Shown in pieces: positions 15,723-24,337 of a stretch of DNA of 64,000 nt. Origin of the DNA: Bdellovibrio bacteriovorus (lineage in GTDB: Bacteria > Bdellovibrionota > Bdellovibrionia > Bdellovibrionales > Bdellovibrionaceae); NCBI RefSeq assembly GCF_001592755.1, contig NZ_LUKF01000019.1, forward strand, positions 1 through 64,000, in the 5' to 3' direction. How positions within the stretch are numbered: the first letter of the stretch is position 1; each line of letters begins with the position of its first letter. Position numbers and translations under genes: made by a program. The notes below the pieces were generated by a model. That model worked only from the letters and a program-made list of their open reading frames with translations, searched no databases and was not told the DNA's origin.

Positions 15723-18536
15723 TTGGATAACTCAACTCTAAAAAATGCCAAACCTGAGGTTCTGGACTCAATCGCTAGACGTGCGCATTACCTTGCGACA
15801 CAAATGATCTGGCAAGCCAATCACCGCACTGACAAAGAAAAAGGCGACCCGAAAATCGGTGGTCACCCTGCTGCCAGCGCAAGTTCGTTGCACATCATGG
15901 GTGCTTTGCACCTTCTTGTGAAATCTGGATTCGATCACATCGCGAATAAACCGCATGCGTCGCCAACAGATCACTCGTACAACTATCTTTTGGATTTGTT
16001 GTTGAAGAATGACCTTTCAAAATTGACTCAAGAGCAAGCCGATCAAGCGATGAACGGTCTTCGCAAATTCACTGATGGCAGTGAGTTCGTTTTCCAATCT
16101 TACCACTCTGCTTATGATCCTGATAACCACAACTTCTTCCCATCAGGCACAGTGGGCATTCCACCTGTTGAAGCCGGTTACCTTGCATTGGCTTACCGCT
16201 ATGCTCGTGAACACGGTTACGAAGTTCCAGATGCTCACTTCTGGGCAGTTTGCGGTGACTCTGAATTCCGCGAAGGTTCTATGTATGAAGCTGTTCCTGA
16301 CTTTGCAGAGCGCGAGTTGGGTTCATTGACTTGGATCCTTGATTACAACCGTCAATCTTTGGACGGTCACCGTATCACGAATAAAGAAATCATGAACGGA
16401 ACAGATGCCGACCGTGTTGAGCGCACTATGGCTGCCAACGGTTGGGAAGTGATTCAAGTACGTCACGGTTCTAAACGCCAAGCTTTGTTCAAAAAGAAAG
16501 ATGGCGACACTTTCAAAAACTTCCTAGAAAAAGAACTTGAGGACTACGAACTTCAAGCTCTTCTTCTTGTTCAAGACATGAAAGCTTTGAAAAAAGGAAT
16601 CGCTAAAGAACATCCAAACATGAAGAAGTTCTTGGATAGCATTTCTGATGAAGAGCTTTTCGATGCGATCCGCGATTTCGGTGGTCACGACATGATCGCT
16701 TTGGCTGAAGCGATGGAAAAATCTAAAAAATCCACTCGCAAACCAACAATCATCATCGCCCACACTTTGAAAGGTTGGGGCTTGAAAGCGGCCGCTCAAC
16801 CGGGCAACCACTCTTCTTTGCCACAAGAAGAAGAAGTGATGGAACTAAAAGCAAAACAAGGTATCAAAGGCGACAAGCTTTATGAACGTTTTGCTGCAAA
16901 CTCTGTGGAAGGCAAATTCTTGGCCGCTCGCGGAGAAAAACTTCTTACTGAAATCAAAGCGCAACACGCTTTGAAAGCGAAGAACCAAGATTTCTTCTTA
17001 AGAAAACTCACTGAGTTCGGCGATATTCCTCAAACTTTGGACATCAACACGAAAATGACCAGCTATCCTCATACTCAATGGATGTTGGGTCAGTTGACAG
17101 CGAAGTTGACTCGTATTGCGAACACTCCGCTGGATGAATCTAAATTGGGCGAAAAACAAAAACCTCTGACAGATTCAGAAAAGCCATTCAAACTTCCAGG
17201 TGAGTTGTTCATTTCGATGGCTCCGGACGTAGGTACTTCGACGAACTTGAATCCAGCGATGGATGGTAAGATCTTCGGTGCGCCGGTTGTTCAAGACTTG
17301 GAAACTGAATTGGGCGTGAAAGACCACAAACTTCCTGACCTCGTTCCTGGCGAAGATGTTTCAGACCGCTTCTTACGTTTTGAAATCGCTGAAGGAAACG
17401 TAATGTCTTGCGTGGGCGCTTTCGGAAAAATGCGCGACTTCTTGGGTATTCCAATCATTCCATTGATGACGGTTTATGACTTCTTCATCAAACGTGCATT
17501 GGATCAATACTTCTACAACCTTTACTGGAAATCCTCGTTCATTTGCGTGGGAACTCCGTCAGGTGTGACACTTTCTCCAGAAGGTGCGCAACATGGTTGG
17601 AAGTCTGACATCCAAATCCCAAATCAAATCACTTGGGAACCGTTCTTCTGCCAAGAGCTTGATTGGATCTTATGTGACACCATCAAACGTCACGTTTTGA
17701 ACGACAATGCTGGCAGAACCGGAACTCTTCTTCGCCTAGTGACTCGTGGAGCAGAACAAAAAGACATGCTTCACTACTTGAAAAAACAAGCTCGCTTCAA
17801 AGCGGGTCTTGAGGGTGCTTTGGCGCGTTCTGAATTCCCTATTGCAGGTGCATTCAACGAGGAAGAACTAGGAACTGTGGACGAAGCGCAAATGATGGCG
17901 ACAATCCGTGAAGAAGTTCTTAAAGGCGCTTACTACTTGATCGACTACCGCGGTTACGCAGGTTACGAGCCAGGTGATAACGTTGTGAACATCTTCGCGA
18001 TGGGCTCTATGGTGACGGAAGCAATCAAAGCTTCTGAAGCCTTGTTGTCTCGCGGAATTTACGGAAACGTGATCGTTGTGACTTCTTCAGATCTTCTTGT
18101 CGGCATCCAAGGCCATGAAGACGATTATGATTACTTGAAAAATGGTTTGGGTGTGAACTCGAACTTGTACTTAAGAAAAGCTGACGAAGTGACTACGGGT
18201 GACCTAGTGACTGTCGCTGGTAAACGCATCCCTGCGGTTTCTGTAGCGGATGGCGAAGCCGGTTTGCTAGACAACATCGGTTCTATCATCGGTGTTCGTC
18301 AGGAGTCTTTGGCAGTTCGTAAGCACTCGAAGTGCGGTCGCCCTTCAGAGATCTACGCTTATCACAACATCGACGCGGAAGCCGTGGTTGAAGCTTGCGG
18401 AAAAGTGCTAGCTGAAACAGCTCTTGAAAAAGTCATTGTTTCTGAAAGCGCTCTCGGTGAAGCTCATCAAGCAGAAGGACGCGCTGGACACTGGACTGAT
18501 TTGTGGCCAGCTAAAAACCCTGTGCACAAGCACTAG
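15723..18536 (+). CDS. AceE-type pyruvate dehydrogenase E1-like enzyme
   Basis: 937-residue thiamin-diphosphate enzyme of the homodimeric E1 (AceE)/transketolase fold. The start is TTG at 15723, set by AAGGAG six bases upstream; a longer frame from 15633 has no such site. The ThDP/Mg motif reads GDSEFREGS...DYNRQSLDG: the usual GDG is GDS, but the Asp, Asn and Gln metal ligands seen in AceE remain. N-terminal HYLATQMIWQANHR and IGGHPAASAS and C-terminal SEIYAYHNIDAEAVV also match the family. AceE oxidatively decarboxylates pyruvate with E2 and E3 partners, but no E2 or E3 gene is adjacent, so it either works with distant subunits or on another 2-oxo substrate. Confidence 0.85.
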   Translation: MDNSTLKNAKPEVLDSIARRAHYLATQMIWQANHRTDKEKGDPKIGGHPAASASSLHIMGALHLLVKSGFDHIANKPHASPTDHSYNYLLDLLLKNDLSKLTQEQADQAMNGLRKFTDGSEFVFQSYHSAYDPDNHNFFPSGTVGIPPVEAGYLALAYRYAREHGYEVPDAHFWAVCGDSEFREGSMYEAVPDFAERELGSLTWILDYNRQSLDGHRITNKEIMNGTDADRVERTMAANGWEVIQVRHGSKRQALFKKKDGDTFKNFLEKELEDYELQALLLVQDMKALKKGIAKEHPNMKKFLDSISDEELFDAIRDFGGHDMIALAEAMEKSKKSTRKPTIIIAHTLKGWGLKAAAQPGNHSSLPQEEEVMELKAKQGIKGDKLYERFAANSVEGKFLAARGEKLLTEIKAQHALKAKNQDFFLRKLTEFGDIPQTLDINTKMTSYPHTQWMLGQLTAKLTRIANTPLDESKLGEKQKPLTDSEKPFKLPGELFISMAPDVGTSTNLNPAMDGKIFGAPVVQDLETELGVKDHKLPDLVPGEDVSDRFLRFEIAEGNVMSCVGAFGKMRDFLGIPIIPLMTVYDFFIKRALDQYFYNLYWKSSFICVGTPSGVTLSPEGAQHGWKSDIQIPNQITWEPFFCQELDWILCDTIKRHVLNDNAGRTGTLLRLVTRGAEQKDMLHYLKKQARFKAGLEGALARSEFPIAGAFNEEELGTVDEAQMMATIREEVLKGAYYLIDYRGYAGYEPGDNVVNIFAMGSMVTEAIKASEALLSRGIYGNVIVVTSSDLLVGIQGHEDDYDYLKNGLGVNSNLYLRKADEVTTGDLVTVAGKRIPAVSVADGEAGLLDNIGSIIGVRQESLAVRKHSKCGRPSEIYAYHNIDAEAVVEACGKVLAETALEKVIVSESALGEAHQAEGRAGHWTDLWPAKNPVHKH

Positions 18537-18577
18537 TCACAGGGTCGTCGCTTCAACGGCGACAGAAACTGGATTGA

Positions 18578-19342
18578 ATGTATACAGATTTAGCTAAGCA
18601 AGAACTCCCCTTTGATGGGGAGTTCTTTTTATCTCGAAACAAAAAGTACGAAGAGCTGATTTTCTTCGTTCACTTTTATGAAGGCAGCAAGAAGCAACTT
18701 CTTCGTCATATTAAACTTGTAAACTCTTTGGGTTTTGATGCTTTTGCCTTTCAACTTCAAGGCACTTTAAAAGATCTGATCTCACTTCGTCCTCCCGTTA
18801 GTAAAGCCGGCGTCTTTGGCACGAAGCACGTCTATGCCGATCAGATCGAAACTCTTTTAAATTTGATTCCGGGTAAAAAGATTATTTTCTCTTTTTCAAA
18901 TCCGTCGGGCGCGGCGATCGAGGCCATGGCTCGTCGTCATTGTTCAGACACCGTGGCTCTGATTTGTGATAGCGGCCCCACGGCGCGCTTTATTCCTTCT
19001 GCCTATAACTTATATACCCATGAGTATAAATTAAAGCCGATGCCTTTACGCGTGGCTTTAGCACCGCTTCTAAGCATGGCTTGGAGTCCTTTCTTACATA
19101 AGGATTTGCACGACGATCTAAAGACCTTTCCTGAAGGTTTTAAAGTTCTTTCGATTCGTGGATGGAAGGATTTGTTAATTCCTCCAGATCATATTGATGA
19201 AGTCTTTGAACCTCATAGTAACTTGGATTGGACGAAGCTGGCTTTACCCGAAGCGGGACACCTTACCGGTCTTCGCGATTTTAAATCGGACTATGCACCT
19301 GTTTTAGAAAAGTTCCTTCATAGCGTGGCAACACCGCTATGA
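18578..19342 (+). CDS. Alpha/beta-hydrolase-fold protein
   Basis: 254 residues, cytoplasmic. The layout fits an alpha/beta hydrolase: strand and nucleophile-elbow-like segment IIFSFSNPSGAAI (about 100-112, Ser in a Ser-Phe-Ser-Asn-Pro context rather than the usual GxSxG), acid region IRGWKDLLIPP (about 208-218) and His in EAGHLTGL (about 230-237). Substrate unknown. The first 18 codons overlap a strong terminator-like hairpin (separate entry), yet no other ATG, GTG or TTG start lies just downstream in frame, so 18578 is kept as the start. Only a weak GGA precedes it. The next gene overlaps its stop by four bases (ATGA). Confidence 0.75.
   Translation: MYTDLAKQELPFDGEFFLSRNKKYEELIFFVHFYEGSKKQLLRHIKLVNSLGFDAFAFQLQGTLKDLISLRPPVSKAGVFGTKHVYADQIETLLNLIPGKKIIFSFSNPSGAAIEAMARRHCSDTVALICDSGPTARFIPSAYNLYTHEYKLKPMPLRVALAPLLSMAWSPFLHKDLHDDLKTFPEGFKVLSIRGWKDLLIPPDHIDEVFEPHSNLDWTKLALPEAGHLTGLRDFKSDYAPVLEKFLHSVATPL
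18600..18632 (+). terminator. Terminator-like hairpin inside the hydrolase coding region
   Basis: Perfect 11-base stem AAGAACTCCCC / GGGGAGTTCTT with a TTTGAT loop and a run of T residues (TTTTTAT), 64 bases after the stop of the AceE-like gene. The hairpin lies over codons 8-18 of the next gene. By form it is a classical intrinsic terminator, which would separate AceE-like expression from the hydrolase/methyltransferase pair or act as an attenuator. Confidence 0.8.
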
Positions 19343-20001
19343 TCGTATTTGATGCCAACAATCCCTTCCCGCTCTTAGATTTAAACTCTTACACATATCA
19401 AGAAGCGCAAGAGCATTCCTTAAAGGTGGACGAGCATCTTGGCTTTCTATGCGAAAGCATCGAAGCAGAAATTCGCTCCCATGCTAAAGAGTCTTCAGTA
19501 GTGCAACAAAACTGGGAGCATCTTTCTGTTCAGGCTTTTCAAACTCCCTACGTCGAGATTCACAATATCCTAGATCTCTTGTCACTTCACCCAGGCGATA
19601 CGATTGTCGACTTGGGTTGTGCTTATGCGCGAATGGCTTTGGTGATTCAGCGGCACTTTCCCGAACTTCAATTTATTGGCTATGAACTTGAGAATCAGCG
19701 CGTGGAAGAAGCTCAAAGAATTCTTGGGATTTCTAGTACGTCAATTCGCGTTCAATCTACTGATCTGTCTGCGGAAAGCTTTCATCTGCCAAGTGCTGAC
19801 GTTTATTTCATCTTCGACTACGGCACCGAAGCCAACGTAAAGAAAACGCTGCAGGATCTTCAAGAAGTAGCAAAAAGCCGACCCATTCAAGTTGTCGGGC
19901 GTGGTCGCTTAACTCGTTTTCTAATTCATAAAGAACACCCCTGGCTTTCGGAAGTTCAGGAGCCTTCTCACTACCCGCATTTCTCTATTTATCGATCTTA
20001 A
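19339..20001 (+). CDS. Class I SAM-dependent methyltransferase-like protein
   Basis: 220 residues. The Rossmann SAM motif I is clear (DTIVDLGCAYARMALVIQ, about 91-108), followed by the acidic motif II strand (LQFIGYELENQRVEEA). The post-I region and ADVYFIFDYGTE (about 152-163) resemble motif IV. The N-terminal 85 residues are mainly helical. Substrate is unknown. The ATG overlaps the stop of the hydrolase gene, so translation is coupled and the two products probably work in the same pathway. Confidence 0.8.
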   Translation: MIVFDANNPFPLLDLNSYTYQEAQEHSLKVDEHLGFLCESIEAEIRSHAKESSVVQQNWEHLSVQAFQTPYVEIHNILDLLSLHPGDTIVDLGCAYARMALVIQRHFPELQFIGYELENQRVEEAQRILGISSTSIRVQSTDLSAESFHLPSADVYFIFDYGTEANVKKTLQDLQEVAKSRPIQVVGRGRLTRFLIHKEHPWLSEVQEPSHYPHFSIYRS

Positions 20002-20169
20002 GTCCAAAATGGGATCCAGAAATGGGCCGCAAACCGCTTTTCCGCTGCTGTAGCGGGTTTCAGAGGTTCGCCAAGTGACCGTGGACCACCGCAAAATGAA
20101 GTAATTTCGTTTACCTGCGGCAGGGTCCCAAATATAAGTGTCAAAAAAAGCTGAGCTTCGGGGGCGTTT

Positions 20170-20607
20170 ATGAAATGGTTCGCTTTGTGTCTTTTAGTTT
20201 TGTCATCCTTCTCTTCGCAGGCAGAGGTGAAACCTTACAGCCTGCAGACGGATATTTTGTGCCAGCAGCAGTATGCAAATCCTTGGATCGAAGTTGGTAT
20301 AGCTCCTCTTCAAGAGGGCGGGCACTTTGCGGTGATTCTTCAGCATGATGAAAACACGAAGAAGACCGTTGCAATTACCGAGATGTACGTCATGGCTTCG
20401 TTCCGTACAAATTCCGAATGGCTTTACGAAAGCATAAAAGAGGATTTTATTCTGACTCTTTACACAGGAATGGGCCTGGGAGATCTGGAAATTAAGAACA
20501 GCAAATTGCGAGAAAGCCTGTTTCCGTTCATGATTTGTTCCCTCGGCGGAAGCATCACTTACGATAGATCGACGAAACCTCTTCCAAGAATTTCCGTAGG
20601 AAATTAG
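20170..20607 (+). CDS. Small secreted hypothetical protein (145 aa)
   Basis: Signal peptide MKWFALCLLVLSSFSSQAEV with likely cleavage after SQA (about 17). The mature 125 residues look like a small beta-rich domain (GGHFAVILQHDENTKKTVAITEM) with two Cys that could pair. No named family recognised. It ends one base before the ATG of the TIGR02147 regulator, so the pair is almost certainly an operon, and a secreted partner beside such regulators suggests a functional link. That link is inference. Confidence 0.75.
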   Translation: MKWFALCLLVLSSFSSQAEVKPYSLQTDILCQQQYANPWIEVGIAPLQEGGHFAVILQHDENTKKTVAITEMYVMASFRTNSEWLYESIKEDFILTLYTGMGLGDLEIKNSKLRESLFPFMICSLGGSITYDRSTKPLPRISVGN

Positions 20608-20608
20608 T

Positions 20609-21451
20609 ATGACCAACCAGTTTGATTCCGTTTATCAAGAGTTACTAGATATTGAAAATGCCAGACAGTTTTTAAAACGTGCTTTAGAAGTTCGTTATCG
20701 CAAAAAGGGCAAAGTGAATTTGGCGGATTTCTCTCGCCGCGCGGGATTTTCATCACGCAGTTTTCTTTCGGAATACTTGGCGGGAAAAAAAGGTCTTTCC
20801 AGAGACAGCGTGAATCAACTGAAGATCACACTCAAACTTCCAAAGCCTTACTCTGACATATTTTCTTTGTTGGTCCGAAAAGACCAGCCCGAGCTTTTTT
20901 CCAACAAAATGTCCCCGGAAGAGATTCGCCAACAAGTCAGTTATATTAAGCTCGCTTTGCAAAGACAGATGGACGCTCGTTCTCAAGTTAAAGATCCACA
21001 TCGTCTTTTATCTAAACCCACTCTGTTTCGAGTTTTTGCCGCTTTGGGCACCGAGGAAGAGGGCGCGAGTCTTGCGGAGATTTCTCAACGTTCCCGCATG
21101 GCGCCAGAGTCCTTATCTGATCCGTTGAATTTTCTGATGGAAGAAGGTGCTGTTGTTTCGCAAAATGGCCGGTTCTATGTGCGCTCTAGCCAAATGGATT
21201 TCTTAAGTCTTTCAGACGCAGGGAAACTTGCTGATTTGACGAAAACTCTTTGCACGCAAATCCGCACGGAAGCAAACGAGATCGCTTCGGAAAATAAAAA
21301 CAATATTTTCTACACAGCTTTTTCAACGCAATCGCATCTTTTACCAGAGATAAAAGAAAAACTGCGCGAGGCCATCTTTAACGTTTTAGATCAGTACCAA
21401 GATGACCGCGGCGACTGCGTTCATGAAGTGTTTCTGTGTGGGAAATCATAA
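20609..21451 (+). CDS. TIGR02147 (DUF4423) family putative regulator
   Basis: 280 residues. The N-terminal 70 hold a helix-turn-helix-like domain (VNLADFSRRAGFSSRSFLSEYLAGKKGLSRDSVNQLK), and the C-terminal half is the TIGR02147/DUF4423 domain with a winged-helix-like segment (SLAEISQRSRMAPESLSDPLNFLMEEGAVV, about 153-182). This paralogous family is expanded in Bdellovibrio and Fibrobacter; to my knowledge no member has a well-defined function. DNA binding is inferred from the helix-turn-helix. AGGAAATTAG precedes the ATG, and the small secreted protein gene is directly upstream. Confidence 0.85.
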   Translation: MTNQFDSVYQELLDIENARQFLKRALEVRYRKKGKVNLADFSRRAGFSSRSFLSEYLAGKKGLSRDSVNQLKITLKLPKPYSDIFSLLVRKDQPELFSNKMSPEEIRQQVSYIKLALQRQMDARSQVKDPHRLLSKPTLFRVFAALGTEEEGASLAEISQRSRMAPESLSDPLNFLMEEGAVVSQNGRFYVRSSQMDFLSLSDAGKLADLTKTLCTQIRTEANEIASENKNNIFYTAFSTQSHLLPEIKEKLREAIFNVLDQYQDDRGDCVHEVFLCGKS

Positions 21452-21518
21452 TCCCATTAGAGGCCTGTAACTAGACTGCGATATTCTACAGACTATCTTA
21501 AATCCCAAGGAGGACTTC

Positions 21519-22505
21519 ATGAAGTCAGTCATCTTTGGGATTTTTTCTTTTCTGCTATTCACCTCTGTGGCGTCCGCGCGAGGAACTTATCTTTACGAAT
21601 CGCGCTTTGATGTGATGGGAAGAAACTATGTGGGTCGTCTGGACGGCAAAGCCACTGACAATTTGAATGCCTTAGCGCCAGCCAAACGCGGTATCTGTGT
21701 TCAACGCTACCAGGATATTCTTGACGACGGCTTGATCGATATTCGCATTGCCCTGGGATATTTTGATTGGACGACTGGAAGCAATGTTTATGCAGAAGGA
21801 AGAAGCTTTGGTTTAAGCCCTTCTTTGGATCTTGGTGCTTTTGCTGCTTTAAGAAAGCTTTTGACGACACCTTGTTATGGTCGCGCTCGTTTCTGTGGAT
21901 TTAAGCAAGATCCTAACAATATGTATCGTTTCAATCGTGAAGTGACCGTACATGGAAATAAGTATCCTGCGCGTGTGGAAGTTCACTTCTCTTCGGCGAC
22001 CGAGTTTCTGGACACCAATTTAGGGCGCATGAGTCGCGAACAACAGGAACGCACAAATTTCATGGATGCTTATTTTGCCAGAGCCTTGCAAAATGCCGAT
22101 GCAGTGTTTTACTTCGGTCATGCTAGAAATGGTGGCGGTCCTGATTTTTCTCCACCGGTTTTTGTTCGTGGGCGCAACAAAATCAATTACGACGGCTACT
22201 ATGAGGTGCAACGTCCCGGCTTGAAGAAGTTATTAAACGCTTTATCGGGATCTAAGAAGACACCTATTTTAGGTTTGATGGCCTGCAACTCTCGCGATCA
22301 TTTCTTGAAAAAGGTGCGCGCAACCGCTCCGAATACAGGTGTGATCACTTCACTAGATGTTCTGAATGTCGATGAGGTTTACACGGCTACTATCGGCGGC
22401 ATTGATGCGATTTTGCGAGGTCAATGTCAGCAGACGTTCTATCAATCTTTAAGACTGACACCTAACAATCAACGTTACATCACAATGGATGGAATGTTCG
22501 AATAA
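21519..22505 (+). CDS. Secreted protein with clan CD (caspase-like) His/Cys pattern
   Basis: 328 residues with a signal peptide (cleavage after VASA, residue 20) and an excellent ribosome site (AAGGAGGAC). The C-terminal half carries ADAVFYFGHARNGGGPDF with His201 at the end of a predicted strand and KTPILGLMACNSRDHF with Cys256 at the end of another. That order (strand-His, then strand-Ala-Cys) is the dyad arrangement of clan CD peptidases such as caspases, CHAT and gingipain-type enzymes. The N-terminal part (about 20-150) is less recognisable, with four Cys. Protease activity is not proven, and the fold could be a caspase-like domain used otherwise. Confidence 0.6.
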   Translation: MKSVIFGIFSFLLFTSVASARGTYLYESRFDVMGRNYVGRLDGKATDNLNALAPAKRGICVQRYQDILDDGLIDIRIALGYFDWTTGSNVYAEGRSFGLSPSLDLGAFAALRKLLTTPCYGRARFCGFKQDPNNMYRFNREVTVHGNKYPARVEVHFSSATEFLDTNLGRMSREQQERTNFMDAYFARALQNADAVFYFGHARNGGGPDFSPPVFVRGRNKINYDGYYEVQRPGLKKLLNALSGSKKTPILGLMACNSRDHFLKKVRATAPNTGVITSLDVLNVDEVYTATIGGIDAILRGQCQQTFYQSLRLTPNNQRYITMDGMFE

Positions 22506-22579
22506 GGGGCTTTGGTCCGAGCTAGTTTTACAAATGTGTTAGACGGTGTGATTTAAAAGATTCTCACCTCTGCAGCTTT

Positions 22580-22585
22580 TATAAT
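22580..22585 (+). promoter_or_regulatory. Exact TATAAT -10 element
   Basis: TATAAT lies 24 bases before the ATG of the stress-protein-like gene. The hexamer at the -35 distance is poor (AAGATT), so an activator or alternative recognition may be needed. Confidence 0.4.
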
Positions 22586-22609
22586 GACAAGATAGAACGG
22601 AGGTTTTCT

Positions 22610-23029
22610 ATGGTGAGTTTGGAACAACTGCCTCATCCAGATTATTTACCTTATCCTAATCACTACACAGCCGCTTTCTTTGAGAATGCGGAGGAAGCAA
22701 TGAAGGCCGTCGAAGAACTTGAAGATTATGGATATACCGACGAAGACTTCAACGTGTTTGAAGGCGACAGAGGTATCGATGCTGTCGATTTAGATGGAAG
22801 TCATCACACTCTTTTAGAAAATTATATGCGTAAATTTATTAAATTTTCGGATTCTGCCGAGTGGCGCTTTTTAAACGAAGCGGATCAGGAAATAAGAAAC
22901 GGTCACGTTCTTATCTGTGTCCCCACGCCTTCTGACAGTGAAAAAGAGGAAGTGATAGACGCCTTTAAACGCTATGGGGGCTATGATATCCGCTATTTCA
23001 CGCCTCTTTATATCGAAGAAGTTGTGTGA
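22610..23029 (+). CDS. YflT/GSP-17M-like general stress-type protein
   Basis: 139 residues, soluble and acidic. The N-terminal portion YTAAFFENAEEAMKAVEELEDYGYTDEDFNVFEG (about 19-51) matches the pattern of the heat-induced YflT/GSP-17M domain, in which a beta strand, a helix with AxxAIxELxxxGY and a strand end in (D/E)DI. The rest ends in YDIRYFTPLYIEEVV. CGGAGG precedes the ATG. Related domains occur in general stress proteins, but their biochemical function is unknown. Confidence 0.6.
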   Translation: MVSLEQLPHPDYLPYPNHYTAAFFENAEEAMKAVEELEDYGYTDEDFNVFEGDRGIDAVDLDGSHHTLLENYMRKFIKFSDSAEWRFLNEADQEIRNGHVLICVPTPSDSEKEEVIDAFKRYGGYDIRYFTPLYIEEVV

Positions 23030-23073
23030 TGACATAATCTAAGGTACAGGTCTCTCATACATCGAGGTGATTT

Positions 23074-23565
23074 ATGGGAGATCTAGAATTCCGCGTTTAC
23101 AAAGTAGCTTCTGAATTTGGCGAATGGCTTGCCGCTTTTGATGGCTCTGAGCTGATCTTTTTGGGGAGCTATGCTTTAGGTAAAAAGAAGGTCGAAGGCG
23201 ACCTTGCTGATTTCTTCCATGAACACTATCACTTCCATGTGGGCTCTTTCACACCGGTGAAGTGGAGCAAAGGCAATTTCTGGAACGGTAAACACAAGAT
23301 CAAACTTCAAGGCACCGAATTCCAAGTGCGTGTGTGGTTAGAACTTCTAAAAATTCCTTATGGCAAAACTTGGACTTATTCGGAGCTTGCAAAAAAATTG
23401 CGTAAGCCTTCTGCGGTTCGTGCTATTGCTTCAGCTGTTGCGAAAAATCCGGTTTGTTATTGGATTCCTTGCCACCGTGTTGTGGGCAAAAATGCGAATA
23501 AACTCAAATATCACTGGGGCCCAGAACTAAAGGCAGAGTTGTTGAGTTCTGAAGGTGCTTTGTAA
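23074..23565 (+). CDS. ogt: Methylated-DNA--protein-cysteine methyltransferase
   Basis: 163-residue Ogt/AGT suicide enzyme that removes methyl groups from O6-methylguanine and O4-methylthymine. The acceptor motif is PCHRV with Cys133, and the helix-turn-helix DNA-binding segment (TWTYSELAKKLRKPSAVRAIASAVAKNPV) precedes it as in the family. The N-terminal domain is short and divergent. GAGGTGATT lies before the ATG. It is immediately upstream of the SOS mutasome cassette but has its own transcript, because the LexA-type site lies between them. Confidence 0.92.
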   Translation: MGDLEFRVYKVASEFGEWLAAFDGSELIFLGSYALGKKKVEGDLADFFHEHYHFHVGSFTPVKWSKGNFWNGKHKIKLQGTEFQVRVWLELLKIPYGKTWTYSELAKKLRKPSAVRAIASAVAKNPVCYWIPCHRVVGKNANKLKYHWGPELKAELLSSEGAL

Positions 23566-23643
23566 GTTATTGATTTTTCGTAAGTTTTTACAAACTAAAA
23601 CCTTAGTCTATATTCACATTTAGCTCTTTGACTTACATATAAA

Positions 23644-23654
23644 TTACTATGTAA
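23644..23654 (+). promoter_or_regulatory. LexA-type operator upstream of the mutasome cassette
   Basis: Exact match to TTAC-N3-GTAA (TTAC TAT GTAA), 26 bases before the imuA-like start. From memory, this is the LexA-binding motif reported for B. bacteriovorus, where a damage-inducible cassette with dinP- and dnaE-type genes is one of few LexA targets. A second GTAA-containing repeat (ATATGTAAATAA) follows. Confidence 0.85.
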
Positions 23655-23680
23655 ATTATATGTAAATAACGGAGAGCTTT

Positions 23681-24337
23681 ATGCGTGCCCTCGCCCTTCC
23701 CGAATTACAGAACGTTCCTTTTGTCTCTGCAGAGCACTTACAACCACCTGCAGGTTTGTCCACCGGTCTTGCCGTCTTGGACAACTTCCTTTTGTGGAAG
23801 GGAGTGCCTCAAGGAGACTTAAGCCTTCTTCAAGGACTTCCCGGTACCGGAGCTACTTCTTTATGGATTCGCATCGTTCAACAAGTTCATGCTCAAAATA
23901 AATGGGCGGCTTGGATCAATGGAGATGCGCAGTTATTTCCAACTCATCTTTCTCATCAAAAAATAAATTTAAAGCGTCTGCTTGTAGTGAAAGAGCCGCA
24001 AGAAAAGGATCAGCTTTTCTGGTTGTTGCAAGAGTTGATCACTAGCTCTTTATTTGAAGTGATTGGCTGCAACTTAAAAGAGATCTTTTTAAAGAATCAT
24101 CAGCTGCAAAAATTAAAGCGTCTTTGTCGCCTGCACAAAGTGGCTTTGGTTTTTGTAAATCAAAAGCCGGTGAAGTTCATCAATCCGCTTTTTAGTCTGA
24201 TTATGCACTTTCAACGCGACTTCATCACTATTCAAAGAGCCTTGCACCGTCCGACACCTTTTAATATTGCCGGGAGTATGATCCATGCGAACTTTATGCA
24301 TCAATTTAAAAACACCGCAAGAAAGCTCCTCAGCTGA
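23681..24337 (+). CDS. imuA: ImuA-like RecA-superfamily protein
   Basis: 218 residues, first gene of the ImuA-ImuB-DnaE2 mutasome, which mediates damage-induced mutagenesis. The Walker A region reads GLPGTGATS (52-60): the lysine of GxxxxGKT/S is replaced by Ala, which suggests weak or absent ATP hydrolysis; ImuA proteins are known to be divergent RecA relatives. The remainder has the family beta-strand pattern (WAAWINGDAQLFP, LKRLLVVKEPQEKDQLFWLLQELITSSLFEVIGCNL). LexA-type operator upstream; its 3' end overlaps the imuB start by 53 bases. Confidence 0.85.
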   Translation: MRALALPELQNVPFVSAEHLQPPAGLSTGLAVLDNFLLWKGVPQGDLSLLQGLPGTGATSLWIRIVQQVHAQNKWAAWINGDAQLFPTHLSHQKINLKRLLVVKEPQEKDQLFWLLQELITSSLFEVIGCNLKEIFLKNHQLQKLKRLCRLHKVALVFVNQKPVKFINPLFSLIMHFQRDFITIQRALHRPTPFNIAGSMIHANFMHQFKNTARKLLS

